Positions 45,283 to 54,719 are shown, counted from the stretch's first letter. The stretch: DNA of 64,000 nucleotides from Roseiarcus sp963835955 (GCA_963835955.1 CAWIHZ010000015.1:41467-105466); one strand, 5' to 3'. The notes: generated by a model from the sequence alone, not told the origin. Numbers and translations are program-made.

Positions 45283-45654
45283 TCAAAAGAGCCGCGCGCC
45301 GTTCGGGATCTTTCGGTCGGGAGAAAACAACACGACCTCGCCGTTTTCGTCCGGGAACCCGAGGGTCAAGACCACCGACATGAACTTGCCGATCTGCCGG
45401 GGCGGAAGTTCACCACCGCCGCGACCTGTCGGCCGACCAGGTCTGCGGCGTCGTAGTGGCGCGTGATCTTGAGCGCTCGATTGTCTGACGCCGACTTCGA
45501 GGCCAAAGTCGATCCGGAGCTTGCAGGCCGGCTTGCGGGCCTCAGGAAACGGCTCCGCCGCGACGCTCGCGCCGATCCGGATATCGACCGCGAGGAATTT
45601 GTCGAAACCGATAACCGGCGCCGGCGGCGCATTCGGATCGTGCGGCCCATGCAT
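45283..45654 (-). CDS. csaA: CsaA-like tRNA-binding-domain protein, two compensating frameshifts
   Basis: Starts MHGPHDPNAPPAPVIGFDKF, then LAVDIRIGASVAAEPFPEAR and KLRIDFGLEVGVRQSSA. At about 45472 the frame must change to read LKITRHYDAADLVGRQVAAV, and at about 45408 it returns for PPRQIGKFMSVVLTLGFPDE and PDRKIPNGARLF. The joined protein, about 122 aa, is an EMAP/tRNA_bind-domain protein of the CsaA (export-chaperone-like) family. The two indels cancel, so the start and end share a frame with 20 scrambled residues between. Downstream of the sugar-permease gene. Confidence 0.65.
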   Translation of the reverse strand: MHGPHDPNAPPAPVIGFDKFLAVDIRIGASVAAEPFPEARKPACKLRIDFGLEVGVRQSSAQDHAPLRRRRPGRPTGRGGGELPPRQIGKFMSVVLTLGFPDENGEVVLFSPDRKIPNGARLF

Positions 45655-45708
45655 GGGCCTTTTTCTGAGGTCCTGTGAGAGCCGCAACGTTTTTCGGCAT
45701 GCGGGCGC

Positions 45709-46719
45709 TCAGCGCCTCCTTCGCCGCAGGGTGTCGAAATAGACGACGATGATGATCAGCGCGCCGGTGATGATGAGCTGCCAGAAGGGATTGACGTTGA
45801 GCAGGTTCGCGCCGTTGTTGATCGTCGTCAGGATGAAGGAGCCGATCAGCGGCCCGTGCACCGAGCCGAACCCGCCGAAGAGGCTGGCGCCGCCGATGAC
45901 CGACGAGGCGATCGCCTGCAATTCCCACCCCTCGCCCTGAGTCGGGTTGCCGATGCCGATCCGCATCGCGAGCATAATGCCGACGACGGCGGCGCAGGCG
46001 GCCGATATGATGTAGGCGAGATAGGTCATCGCCGCGACATTGACGCCGGAGAGAACCGCGGCCTCCTTGTTCCCGCCGATGACGATGAGATAGCGGCCCC
46101 AGCGGTACTCGGTTAGGAGGATGTGAAGAGGGACCGCGACGACGAGGACCATCCAGAACAGCATCGGAATATGGAACCACGTCCCGTCCGTCCAGGGGAA
46201 GCCGAGGAAGCTCGCGCGCGAGAAGCCGGTGAAGGCGTCGTTGTCGATCGAGATCGTCGCGCCGTTTGTGATGAGCAGTCCAATGCCGTGCAAAGCGTAC
46301 ATCGTCGCCAGCGTCATGATGAACGGAGGCAGACCCAGCTGCACGACGCCGAAGGCGTGGAACGCGCCGATGAGAACGCCAATGGCGAGCGAGATCGCCA
46401 CGGCGCCGGCGATCGAGGAGGCGACGCCGAGATGGTGGGCGAGCAACCAAGCCACCGTCATCGAGATGAACCCGGCGATCGCTCCGACGGAAAGGTCGAT
46501 GCCGGCGGTGATGATGACGAAGGTCTCGCCGATCCCCAGGATCGCGATCATCGCGCCCTGGCGCAGGATATTGGCGATGTTGTTCGCGGTCCAAAAGGTG
46601 GTGGTCCCGAACGACAGCGCGAGCCACATGACGATCAGCAGGCCGAGCAGGGTGAAGCCGAGAAGCACGTTCAGGTGACGAGTGCGCCAGCGGCCCTCGG
46701 TTATGGCTAGATCCGTCAT
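45709..46719 (-). CDS. Sugar-type ABC transporter permease (RbsC-like)
   Basis: Protein of 336 aa with nine or so hydrophobic segments. Landmarks of the RbsC/AraH group: ANNIANILRQGAMIAILGIG, ETFVIITAGIDLSVGAIAGF, VQLGLPPFIMTLATMYALHG, YLIVIGGNKEAAVLSGVNV and ASSVIGGASLFGGFGSVHGP. Works with the binding protein at 46916-47880 upstream. No ATPase gene accompanies the pair. The C-terminus is an arginine cluster. Confidence 0.9.
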   Translation of the reverse strand: MTDLAITEGRWRTRHLNVLLGFTLLGLLIVMWLALSFGTTTFWTANNIANILRQGAMIAILGIGETFVIITAGIDLSVGAIAGFISMTVAWLLAHHLGVASSIAGAVAISLAIGVLIGAFHAFGVVQLGLPPFIMTLATMYALHGIGLLITNGATISIDNDAFTGFSRASFLGFPWTDGTWFHIPMLFWMVLVVAVPLHILLTEYRWGRYLIVIGGNKEAAVLSGVNVAAMTYLAYIISAACAAVVGIMLAMRIGIGNPTQGEGWELQAIASSVIGGASLFGGFGSVHGPLIGSFILTTINNGANLLNVNPFWQLIITGALIIIVVYFDTLRRRRR

Positions 46720-46749
46720 ACGAGTTGGAGTCCCCCGTGCCTTGAGCGC

Positions 46750-46767
46750 CGGTCGCCTCGGCGACCG
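46750..46767 (-). promoter_or_regulatory. Stem-loop 31 nt before the permease start
   Basis: CGGTCGCC (46750-46757) and GGCGACCG (46760-46767) form a perfect inverted repeat with a 2-nt centre, between the binding-protein and permease genes. May be an operator or an RNA stem in the leader of the permease cistron. Confidence 0.35.
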
Positions 46768-46880
46768 CTGTTTCGCAGGACGTGTCCATTGGACGCGATG
46801 GTCGCGCCATTGCGCCTGCCTTACAGCTCCCCGCGGACATCATCCGCCAAGCTCATGCGCCGGGCAAGAGGGCGGCGGGA

Positions 46881-46906
46881 GGGCGCGCCGACGCAGCGGC
46901 GCGCCC
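46881..46906 (-). terminator. Strong stem-loop just after the binding-protein gene
   Basis: GGGCGCGCC (46881-46889) and GGCGCGCCC (46898-46906) form a perfect 9-bp stem with an 8-nt loop, 9 nt beyond the stop of the binding-protein gene. No T-run follows. In ABC operons such stems protect the upstream mRNA or cause partial termination, giving more binding protein than permease. Confidence 0.45.
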
Positions 46907-46915
46907 CGCGCCGGA

Positions 46916-47880
46916 TCACTTCGGCGGATAGAGCAGCTTGTGCTCCTTCGGCTGGTCCATGTTGGCCTTGGTGACCAGGTTCGCGCCGGTGTCGACGAAC
47001 GCTTGGACTTTCTCGCCCTTCGACGCTTCGAGCGCTGTCTTCACCCCGTCGTAGCCCATCCGATAGGGGTCTTGCAGAAGCAGCGCGGCGATTACGCCGT
47101 CCTTGAGATACCCGATCAGCTTGTCGTCGGCGTCGAAGCAGACGAGCTTGATCGTGTCGCCCTTCTTGTTTTCCGCGACCGCCTGGCTCGCGCCCTGACA
47201 CTGGATGAGATTGTCGGCGAACACGCCGCGCAGGTTCGGGAAGGCGGTGATGAGGTCGGTCATGATGTTGAGGCCGGTCGTGGCTTGGCCGTCCGAGATC
47301 TTGTGTGCGACCAGCTTCAGGCCGGGATATTTCTCGGTAAGCTCTTCCTGGAATCCCTTGTCGCGAGCTTGAAGCGAGCCGACGCCGGGCAGATGCGTGA
47401 TGAGCGCCACTTCGCCCTCGTCCTTGCCGTATTTCGCCTTGATCGCCGCCGCCATGCCGTCGGCCGCGATGCGTCCGCCTTTCTCGTTGTCCGTGGTCAG
47501 AAACGAGGTGAAGGCCTTCGAGTCGGCCGCGGAATCGATGCCGATGATCGGCACTTTCTTCGCCGCCTCGTCGATCGGCTTGCCGAGCGCCTTGAACTGG
47601 GTCGGGGCGATGACGATCGCCGCGGGCTTTTCGGCCACCGCGTTCTCGAGGATGGTGATCTCGCCAGTGATGTCGGCCTCGTTTTGCGCGCCGAGCTCGG
47701 GCACCTTGACGTGGAGATCCTTGGCGGCCTGGCGGGCGCCGGCGAATACGATCTGCCAATAAGCCGAGGTCGTGTCCTTGACGATGACCGGGATCGTCGG
47801 CTCGGCGGCGCGGCGTAGCCCGGCGCGCCGAGCGCGGCGACGATCGACGCCAGGGCGGTTGCCATCAGGAATTTTTTCAT
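46916..47880 (-). CDS. Sugar-type ABC transporter substrate-binding protein, one frameshift in the leader
   Basis: AAAGGAGG precedes ATG 47880. The signal peptide MKKFLMATALASIVAALGAP-GYA is in one frame; near 47810 the frame shifts to AEPTIPVIVKDTTSAYWQIV, then GARQAAKDLHVKVPELGAQN and on to ANMDQPKEHKLLYPPK. Corrected, it is about 321 aa of the periplasmic-binding-protein-1 (ribose/RbsB) type: IVIAPTQFKALGKPIDEAA, GIDSAADSKAFTSFLTTDN, ITHLPGVGSLQARDKGFQEE and LVCFDADDKLIGYLKDG. Without the shift the export signal would be detached. Confidence 0.8.
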
Positions 47881-48178
47881 GCTTTTCCTCCTTTGTTGAG
47901 AGCCATGTCGGCTCTCGTCTGCTTTCGATTCCGGCGCCCCGGATCGTGCTTCTTGGGATGATGTTTCATCCGGAAGGGGTTCTGGCGGGTCCTTACGTTC
48001 GATGCGAGCGCTGCTGTGAGACGGCGCCAGCTTACACGATGCAATCCCGTCCCTCCCGGAGCGCTATTTTTGTTCGTTATGGAGAAAAAACGTCTTGCCC
48101 GAGCGGACGTCAAGTTGTTTTTTGAGACTTGCGGCCTCGCTCAAAAAGACAGGCGAATCCAGACACGGAAGATAGCGG

Positions 48179-49096
48179 ATGAAGACCAACACCGTCTTCA
48201 AGCGGGCCTACAATCGCGGACTCTCCCGGCTCGGCGGTTACGCCATCGGGGCCGACATTGGATCGGAGCCGTCATGGGCTAGGGCGCTCGGCGTGAGCCG
48301 CACGACCGTCCGGGCGATGCTGGCGGTTCTCGCGAGCGCCCGACTGATCGCATACGACGGCCGGCGCAAGTCGCTTCTTCGCCATCCCGTCCCCGCCGAT
48401 TTCTATCCCGAAGTGGAGACGGAGAAGATCGGTGCGATCGTCGAAAAGCGCTTCATGCAATGGATCCTGGATGGAGACTGCAAGCCGGGACAACAGATCA
48501 ACGTGCTCGAGCTTTCACGCCAGTTCGGGGCGTCGGCCTCCGCCATAAGGGATTATCTCAACCGTTTCCCCCGGTTAGGCCTGCTCGAGCGCGGCGCGAA
48601 CGGCAGCTGGGTCTTCAAGGGGTTCACCGAGGACTTCGCCGAAGAGCTCTGCGAGGTGAGGACGATGTTCGAGCTGCGTTCCGCCCTTCGCTTCATTACC
48701 CTTGCGGGGAACGAGCCCGTCTGGGCGGAGCTTGCGCGGATCAAGAGCGAGCACTGGGCGTTGCTCGAGGAGGCGGACACCCGATTCACGGATTTCTCGG
48801 AACTCGACGAGCGCTTTCATCGCTGCGTCAACGACGCGTCGCGCAACCGCTTCATCGTCGGCTTCTACGATGTGATCTCCATGATCTTCCACTACCATTA
48901 CCAGTGGAGCAAGCAGGACGAGCGGGAACGCAACATCGTCGCTTTGCATGAACATTTGGCCTACATCGACGCCCTTCAGAGCCGCGACGCATCGGCCGTT
49001 TCGGGGAGCTGCAACGCCCATATGGCGACCGCGCGTCGGACCTTGCTCGCCGCGATACCGCGCTTCGCCGAAGCCTCGGACCCGGGCCGCGGCTGA
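48179..49096 (+). CDS. GntR-family regulator (FCD/FadR-type)
   Basis: Protein of 305 aa. N-terminal region with a winged-helix-like segment (ARALGVSRTTVRAMLAVLAS), then a second, GntR-like HTH stretch (INVLELSRQFGASASAIRDY) and a C-terminal FCD effector domain (ELCEVRTMFELRSALRFITL; ELDERFHRCVNDASRNRFIV; HEHLAYIDALQSRD). Divergent from the sugar-binding-protein/permease operon, so it likely controls that operon. The ligand is unknown. The ATG lies after GAAGATAGCGG, a weak ribosome site, so the start is provisional. Confidence 0.82.
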   Translation: MKTNTVFKRAYNRGLSRLGGYAIGADIGSEPSWARALGVSRTTVRAMLAVLASARLIAYDGRRKSLLRHPVPADFYPEVETEKIGAIVEKRFMQWILDGDCKPGQQINVLELSRQFGASASAIRDYLNRFPRLGLLERGANGSWVFKGFTEDFAEELCEVRTMFELRSALRFITLAGNEPVWAELARIKSEHWALLEEADTRFTDFSELDERFHRCVNDASRNRFIVGFYDVISMIFHYHYQWSKQDERERNIVALHEHLAYIDALQSRDASAVSGSCNAHMATARRTLLAAIPRFAEASDPGRG

Positions 49097-49243
49097 CCTT
49101 CGAGCCTCTCGGCCGCGGGCAGTCGTCTCTCCGAGGCGGCGCGCCATCATCTGGTCGCGCGTCTTCCCGTGCGGCACGCCGTGCCCCTCGCGCGCAAAAA
49201 CCAGCGGTTGATTTTTTCCCCCATCTCTGATTGATAGCGAGCC

Positions 49244-49328
49244 ATGCGAAGGCCCTCGACGACCCTGCAACTTAGCCGCCCGGCGCTCTAAGCGCGCCGG
49301 GACGCATAGTTTCGCCTTCTCTTTTTTT
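49244..49328 (+). promoter_or_regulatory. Candidate leucine leader peptide and attenuator upstream of leuA
   Basis: A 15-codon ORF (49244-49291) encodes MRRPSTTLQLSRPAL with three leucine codons (CTG, CTT, CTC). Its stop TAA lies in the loop of a hairpin formed by CCCGGCGC (49279-49286) and GCGCCGGG (49294-49301). A run of seven T follows at 49322-49328, about 20 nt after the stem. leuA starts at 49400. Leucine attenuation of leuA is known in Alphaproteobacteria. The weak ribosome site and the gap before the T-run keep confidence moderate. Confidence 0.4.
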
Positions 49329-49399
49329 CGAAGACAACAGGCGTTTTCGCCCGGCTCGTCCTAGCCGAGGCCGCCGCAACGCTTCTCACAGGGTTCGTC

Positions 49400-51082
49400 A
49401 TGACAAATATGCCCATTTCCAAATATCGCGCCTATGCGCCGATCACCCTCGCCGATCGCCAATGGCCATCGCGCGTCGTCGACAAGGCGCCGATCTGGTG
49501 CTCGGTCGATCTTCGCGACGGCAACCAGGCGCTGATCGAGCCGATGGGGGTTGAGCGCAAGAACCGCATGTTCCGGCTGCTGACCGGCATGGGTTTCAAG
49601 GAGATCGAGGTCGCCTTTCCCTCCGCCTCGCAGACCGATTTCGATTTCGTGCGCTCGATCATCGAGGGCGGCGCGATCCCCGAGGACGTCGCGATCCAGG
49701 TTCTGACCCAATGCCGGCCGGAGCTGATCGAGCGCACCTTCGAGGCGGTCAAGGGTGCGAAAAAGGTCGTCCTCCACTTCTACAATTCGACCTCGAGCCT
49801 CCAGCGCGAGGTCGTCTTCAGGACCGACCGCAAGGGCGTCACCGAGATCGCGGTCAACGCGGCCCGGCAGGTCAAGGCGCTCGCCGACGCGACCCCTGGC
49901 ACGGATTTCCAGTTCGAATATTCGCCCGAGAGCTTCACCGGCACCGAACTCGATTTCGCGCTGGAAATCTGCGAGGCGGTGAAGGAGGTCATCGAGCCGA
50001 CGCCCGAGAGGCGGCTGATCTTAAATCTGCCGGCGACGGTCGAGATGGCGACGCCCAACACCTACGCCGACCAGTTCGAATGGTTCGGGCGCCATGTCTC
50101 CGACCGCGCGAGCGTGATCCTGTCCGTTCATCCGCACAACGACCGCGGCACCGCGGTCGCGGCGGCGGAGCTGGCGCTGATGGCCGGGGCAGAACGGGTC
50201 GAGGGCACCTTGTTCGGCAACGGCGAGCGCACCGGCAATGTCGATATCGTCACCATGGCGCTCAACCTGTTCACCCAAGGCGTCGATCCGGAGCTTGATC
50301 TGCACGACGTGAACGCGATCCGGGAGGTCGCCGAATATTGCAACCAGCTGCCGGTGCATCAGCGCCACCCCTATGTCGGCGAGCTCGTCTACACCGCCTT
50401 TTCCGGTTCGCATCAGGACGCGATCAAGAAGGGTTTTGAGGCGCAGGCCAAGCGCAACGATCCGGTGTTCCAGGTGCCCTACCTGCCGATCGACCCCAGG
50501 GACGTCGGGCGCGACTACGAGGCGGTGATCCGCATCAACAGCCAGTCTGGCAAGGGCGGCATGGCCTATATCCTGCGCGCCGACCACGGGCTCGACCTGC
50601 CGCGCACGCTTCAGGTCGAGTTCTCCAGGATCGCCCAGGAGCGGATGGACGCCGACGGCAAGGAGCTCACCTCGCCGGAGCTGTGGTCGCTGTTCCGCCA
50701 GGCCTATCTGCTCGACGACGCGCCGATGACGCTGATCAAGCAGCAGACGGTTCCGATGAGCCCCGACAACCGCGAGCTGGTCGCGACCTTGCGCAAGGCC
50801 GACGGCTCGATCGCGACGATCGAAGGCGAGGGCAACGGCCCGATCGACGCCTTCGTCGACGCCTTGAAGAAGGCGTTCAAGGTCGAGTTCTCGTTCATCG
50901 ACTATCACGAGCACGCGGTCGGCCGCGGGGCCAACGCCACCGCAGCCTGCTATGTGGAAATCCAGGACGGCGCCGGCCGCTCGCTGCACGGAGTCGGCAT
51001 CGACCCCAGCATCGTGATGGCGTCGCTCAAGGCCACGCTCAGCGCCGTGCTCAGGCTGATGCGCCGCGAGGGCAGGGCGTAA
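49400..51082 (+). CDS. leuA: 2-isopropylmalate synthase
   Basis: Protein of 560 aa, the length of the long LeuA form found in Alphaproteobacteria and Actinobacteria. It condenses acetyl-CoA with 2-oxoisovalerate, the first step of leucine synthesis. Catalytic TIM barrel: WCSVDLRDGNQALIEPM (metal Asp), GFKEIEVAFPSASQTDFDFV, SVHPHNDRGTAVAAAELALM (metal HxH), VEGTLFGNGERTGNVD. The C-terminal LeuA dimer/regulatory domain includes FIDYHEHAVGRGANATAACY and gives leucine feedback control. Preceded by a candidate attenuator. Confidence 0.96.
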   Translation: MTNMPISKYRAYAPITLADRQWPSRVVDKAPIWCSVDLRDGNQALIEPMGVERKNRMFRLLTGMGFKEIEVAFPSASQTDFDFVRSIIEGGAIPEDVAIQVLTQCRPELIERTFEAVKGAKKVVLHFYNSTSSLQREVVFRTDRKGVTEIAVNAARQVKALADATPGTDFQFEYSPESFTGTELDFALEICEAVKEVIEPTPERRLILNLPATVEMATPNTYADQFEWFGRHVSDRASVILSVHPHNDRGTAVAAAELALMAGAERVEGTLFGNGERTGNVDIVTMALNLFTQGVDPELDLHDVNAIREVAEYCNQLPVHQRHPYVGELVYTAFSGSHQDAIKKGFEAQAKRNDPVFQVPYLPIDPRDVGRDYEAVIRINSQSGKGGMAYILRADHGLDLPRTLQVEFSRIAQERMDADGKELTSPELWSLFRQAYLLDDAPMTLIKQQTVPMSPDNRELVATLRKADGSIATIEGEGNGPIDAFVDALKKAFKVEFSFIDYHEHAVGRGANATAACYVEIQDGAGRSLHGVGIDPSIVMASLKATLSAVLRLMRREGRA

Positions 51083-51179
51083 GCGGCCGGCTCGAGCGAA
51101 GGTTTCGCGCCCCGCCGTTCGGCTGCCGCCAGGGCGAGCGGCAAGGCGCCGCGTCCGTGCGTCCGAATGCGGCTATTGG

Positions 51180-51218
51180 GGCGCCGGGATTTCGCCAAAC
51201 CTCCGTGAGTCCGGCGCC
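51180..51218 (+). terminator. Stem-loop downstream of leuA
   Basis: GGCGCCGG (51180-51187) pairs perfectly with CCGGCGCC (51211-51218) across a 23-nt loop, about 100 nt past the leuA stop. No T-run follows, so termination is uncertain. Confidence 0.3.
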
Positions 51219-51274
51219 AATTCTGCGGATTTCCGACACCTTGCCGTAGCATAACCGCCTCAGTTCGAAATTGT

Positions 51275-51291
51275 TCCGGACTCTGTCCGGA
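51275..51291. promoter_or_regulatory. Palindrome upstream of the sugar-binding-protein gene
   Basis: TCCGGAC (51275-51281) and GTCCGGA (51285-51291) form a perfect 7-bp inverted repeat with a 3-nt centre. It lies about 33 nt before the ATG at 51325 and upstream of AGGAGG. The spacing suits a dimeric repressor site; the regulator is not known, though a GntR gene lies 3 kb upstream. Confidence 0.35.
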
Positions 51292-51324
51292 GCGCTTGAA
51301 ATCACACACAGATAGGAGGAATTC

Positions 51325-52519
51325 ATGTCCGCTTTCGCGTTGCGTCGACCGGTGAGGCGCGCGGCTCTTCTTGCCTGCTCCGCCGCCGCGATCGGCGCGT
51401 TCGGATGTTCGGCGTACGCAATGAACGCCGCGGCGCCGTCGCTGTCCGCCGGCGCCTTCTCGAGCGACTTTTCCGCGATGGCCAAGCTGAAAGACCTGGC
51501 CTCGCAGGGGAAGGGCAAGATCGGCGTCCTGCTGCCCGAGACGACCACCTCGGCGCGCTACACGTCCTTCGACGCTCCCTACATCAAAGAGGCGTTCCAA
51601 AAGGCCGGGCTGCCGTCCGATGACCTCATCATGACCAACGCGCAGGGCAGCGAGTTCGACCGAACTGACTCAGGCGCAGTCGGCGATCACCCAGGGCGCA
51701 AAGGTGCTGCTCATGGATCCGATCTCTTCGGGCGTCGGCGCCTCGATCGAATCCTACGCCAAGGCGCACGGGGTGCCGGTCATCGATTACGACCGTCTGA
51801 CGCTCGGCGGCGACCGCGCCTATTATGTCAGCTTCGACAATGTCGCGGTCGGCAAGCTGATCGGCAAGGGCATGGTCGAGTGCATCACGGCGTGGAACGT
51901 CAAGGACCCGCATATTCTGGTGATGCGCGGCGCGCCGACCGACAACAACGCCACCCTGTTCGCGCAAGGCTACATGTCGGTGCTTAACCCCGACTTCGCG
52001 TCGAAGAAATTCATCAAGGTCGCCGAGCCCGCGGGAACGTGGGATCCGGCGACCGCGCGCACGACGTTCGAGGGACAATATACGGCTCATCCCAAAATCA
52101 ACGCGGTGGTGATGCCCAACGACGACACCGCCAACGCCGTGATCTCCTACCTGAAGACGATCAAGGTTCCGGCGAAGACGTTTCCCACCACCGGACAGGA
52201 CGCGACCCTGACCGGGCTGCAGAACGTGCTCTCCGGTTATCAGTGCGGCACCGTCTACAAGCCGATCTATCTCGAGGCGCAGGCGGCCGCCGCGCTCGGG
52301 CTTTATCTGCGCGCCGGAGTCAAGCCGCCGGCGGCGCTGGTCAGCGGATCGACCATGGACTCCAAGCAGAAGAAGGAGGTGCCCTCGGTGCTCATGAAGC
52401 CGACCTGGGTGACCCCGCAAAACATGGCCGCGACCGTGGTCAAGGACCGCTTCGTCGACGCCTCCAAACTCTGCGCCGGAGACATGGCGAAGGACTGCAA
52501 GACCGACGGAATTTCCTGA
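51325..52519 (+). CDS. Sugar-type ABC transporter substrate-binding protein (XylF-like), one frameshift
   Basis: ATG 51325 with AGGAGG upstream. Signal peptide (RRAALLACSAAAIGAFGCSA), then LASQGKGKIGVLLPETTTSA, ARYTSFDAPYIKEAFQKAG. Near 51665 one indel shifts the frame; the continuation reads LTQAQSAITQGAKVLLMDPI, then DYDRLTLGGDRAYYVSFDN, VVMPNDDTANAVISYLKT and TTGQDATLTGLQNVLSGYQC. About 397 aa when corrected. The features are those of xylose/ribose-type binding proteins. It sits 12 nt before the fused ATPase-permease gene, so it is the first gene of this operon. Confidence 0.8.
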
Positions 52520-52531
52520 CGTCTCGCGGCG

Positions 52532-54664
52532 ATGACGGCGGCGACGTCTCCCGGCCGCCCGCCGGCAACGTCGGCGCCGGCTGAAACAGCGGTCGCGCCC
52601 GCCAGGGCGCTGCTGGAAGTCAAGGGCCTGCAAAAGCATTTCGGCGCGGTGCAGGCCCTGGTCGGCGTCGATCTGGTCGCGCCTGCGGGCCAGGTGACGG
52701 CGCTCGTTGGCGACAACGGCGCCGGCAAATCGGTGCTGATCAAGTGCATCGCCGGCATCCATGAACCGGATGCCGGCGAGATCATCTGGGAAGGACGCCC
52801 GGTCCGCGTCCGCAATCCGCGTGACGCGGCCGCGCTAGGGATCGAGGTCGTGTACCAGGACCTCGCGCTCTGCGACAATCTCGACATCGTGCAGAACATG
52901 TTCCTTGGGCGGGAGCGCCTGAGCGGAGGCTTGCTCGACGAAGACGACATGGAGCGCGCCGCCGCGAGCACGCTTGCGAGCCTTCGGGTCGCCACCCTGC
53001 GCTCGATCCGTCAGGCCGTCTCCTCGCTTTCCGGCGGCCAGCGCCAGGCGATCGCGGTCGCCAAAGCGGTCATGTGGAACTCCAAGCTGGTGATCCTCGA
53101 CGAGCCGACGGCGGCGCTGGGCGTCGCCCAGACCAGGCAGGTCCTGGAGCTGGTTCGGCGGCTGGCCGATCACGGGCTCGCGGTCGTCATGGTCTCGCAC
53201 AATCTCAACGACGTGTTCGCGGTCGCCGACCGCCTCGTCGTTTTGCGCCTGGGGCGCACCGTGGCGGCAAGCGAGGCCTCCTCGTTCGATGCGCAGAGCG
53301 TCGTCGAACTGATGACCACCGGACGCTCGTCGCGCCCAATCGGAGGATCGAGCCGAGGCGCCGAGGCGAACCAGGCGGCTAGGGCGACGAGCTTCGCCGG
53401 TCCGCTCGAAGCCAATGAAACGGCCGCCGCCGGCGCTTCCGCGATCGTTTCGGACGGCGGCGCCGAGACGATGGGCGATTACGCGCGGGCGCTGTGGGCG
53501 CGCGTTCTCGCCGGACAGAGCGGCGTGCTGCCGGTGGTGCTGGGCGCAGCGCTGATCGCGATTATTTTTCAGACCCAGAACTCCAGCTTTCTTCAACCCG
53601 GCAATCTGGTCAACCTGCTGGTGCAAGGCTCGGTGTTCATGCTGATCGGCATGGGCGAGATTTTCGTGTTGCTGCTGGGCGAAATCGATCTTTCTCTCGG
53701 ATTCGTCGCCGGCATCGGCGCAACCGTCGCGACGATCGTCGTGCAGCCGAACGTCGGCTGGCCGTGGTGGGCGGCGATCGCCGCCGCCCTGGCCGCGACG
53801 GCCGCCCTCGGGGCGCTGCAGGGCACGCTGATCACCCGGCTGCGGCTTCCCTCATTCGTCGTCACCCTGGCCGGTCTGCTCGGGTTTCAGGGCTTGATGA
53901 TTCAGCTGCTCGGGACCGGCGGCACGATCCCGATACCGAACGAAACGATCAACGACCTCGCCAATGCGACGCTGAGCCGGACCGGCGGATGGGCGCTCAC
54001 GGCGGCGGCGGTGATCGTTTACGCGGCGATATCCCTCGTGCGCGACGGCCGCCGGCGCGCGAGCGGGCTGGTGGCGCCGCCGGCGAGTCTGACCGCGCTG
54101 AAGATACTCGCCGCCGCCGCGGCCGGCGTGGCCCTGGTGGCGCTGTGCAATGTCGACCGCGGCGTGCCGAGATTTCCGCTGAACGGGATGCCGTGGGTGA
54201 TCCCCATCGTCTTTGCGGTGCTCGTCGCATGGACGTTCGTGCTCGGACGCACGCGGTTCGGCCGCTGCGTCTACGCGATCGGCGGCAGCGCGGAAGCCGC
54301 CCGGCGCGCGGGCGTCAACCTCGCGCGCGTTCGCACCCTGGCGTTTGTGCTGGCGGCGGCGACCGCCGGTCTCGGCGGCGTCATTTACGCCTCGCGCCTG
54401 CGCTCGATCTCGACCAGCTTCGACGGCGGCACGATCGTGCTCTACGTGGTCGCGACGGCGGTGATCGGCGGCGCCAGCCTGTTCGGCGGACGCGGGCGTC
54501 CTCTGCATGCGGTGCTGGGCGGCGTCGTCATCGCCGCCATCGTCAACGGCATGGCGCTGCTCGGGCTGCCGGCGGCGATTCAATTGATGGCGACCGCGCT
54601 AGTGCTGCTGGCTTCGATCACCGTCGACGTCGCCGTGCGACGCAGGGGAGAGACCGTGCGTTGA
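52532..54664 (+). CDS. Fused ABC importer: sugar-type ATPase domain joined to RbsC/XylH-type permease
   Basis: One uninterrupted frame of 710 aa. Residues ~28-260 are a single ATPase domain: Walker A GDNGAGKS (60-67), Q-loop VVYQDLALCDN, signature LSGGQ (166-170), Walker B LVILDE (186-191), and the His switch VMVSHNLNDVF. A ~60-residue Ala/Ser-rich linker follows. Residues ~318-705 are the permease: LLVQGSVFMLIGMGEIFVLL, LLGEIDLSLGFVAGIGATVA, RLPSFVVTLAGLLGFQGLMI, YAIGGSAEAARRAGVNLARV, ATAVIGGASLFGGRGRPLHA. These are normally two genes. The single ATPase resembles FrcA more than the double-domain RbsA/XylG. Confidence 0.9.
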   Translation: MTAATSPGRPPATSAPAETAVAPARALLEVKGLQKHFGAVQALVGVDLVAPAGQVTALVGDNGAGKSVLIKCIAGIHEPDAGEIIWEGRPVRVRNPRDAAALGIEVVYQDLALCDNLDIVQNMFLGRERLSGGLLDEDDMERAAASTLASLRVATLRSIRQAVSSLSGGQRQAIAVAKAVMWNSKLVILDEPTAALGVAQTRQVLELVRRLADHGLAVVMVSHNLNDVFAVADRLVVLRLGRTVAASEASSFDAQSVVELMTTGRSSRPIGGSSRGAEANQAARATSFAGPLEANETAAAGASAIVSDGGAETMGDYARALWARVLAGQSGVLPVVLGAALIAIIFQTQNSSFLQPGNLVNLLVQGSVFMLIGMGEIFVLLLGEIDLSLGFVAGIGATVATIVVQPNVGWPWWAAIAAALAATAALGALQGTLITRLRLPSFVVTLAGLLGFQGLMIQLLGTGGTIPIPNETINDLANATLSRTGGWALTAAAVIVYAAISLVRDGRRRASGLVAPPASLTALKILAAAAAGVALVALCNVDRGVPRFPLNGMPWVIPIVFAVLVAWTFVLGRTRFGRCVYAIGGSAEAARRAGVNLARVRTLAFVLAAATAGLGGVIYASRLRSISTSFDGGTIVLYVVATAVIGGASLFGGRGRPLHAVLGGVVIAAIVNGMALLGLPAAIQLMATALVLLASITVDVAVRRRGETVR

Positions 54665-54719
54665 CGAATGACCGAATTCGGGGTGGAATGAAAAAAGAAG
54701 TCGAAAAGGAGGCGCGCCT

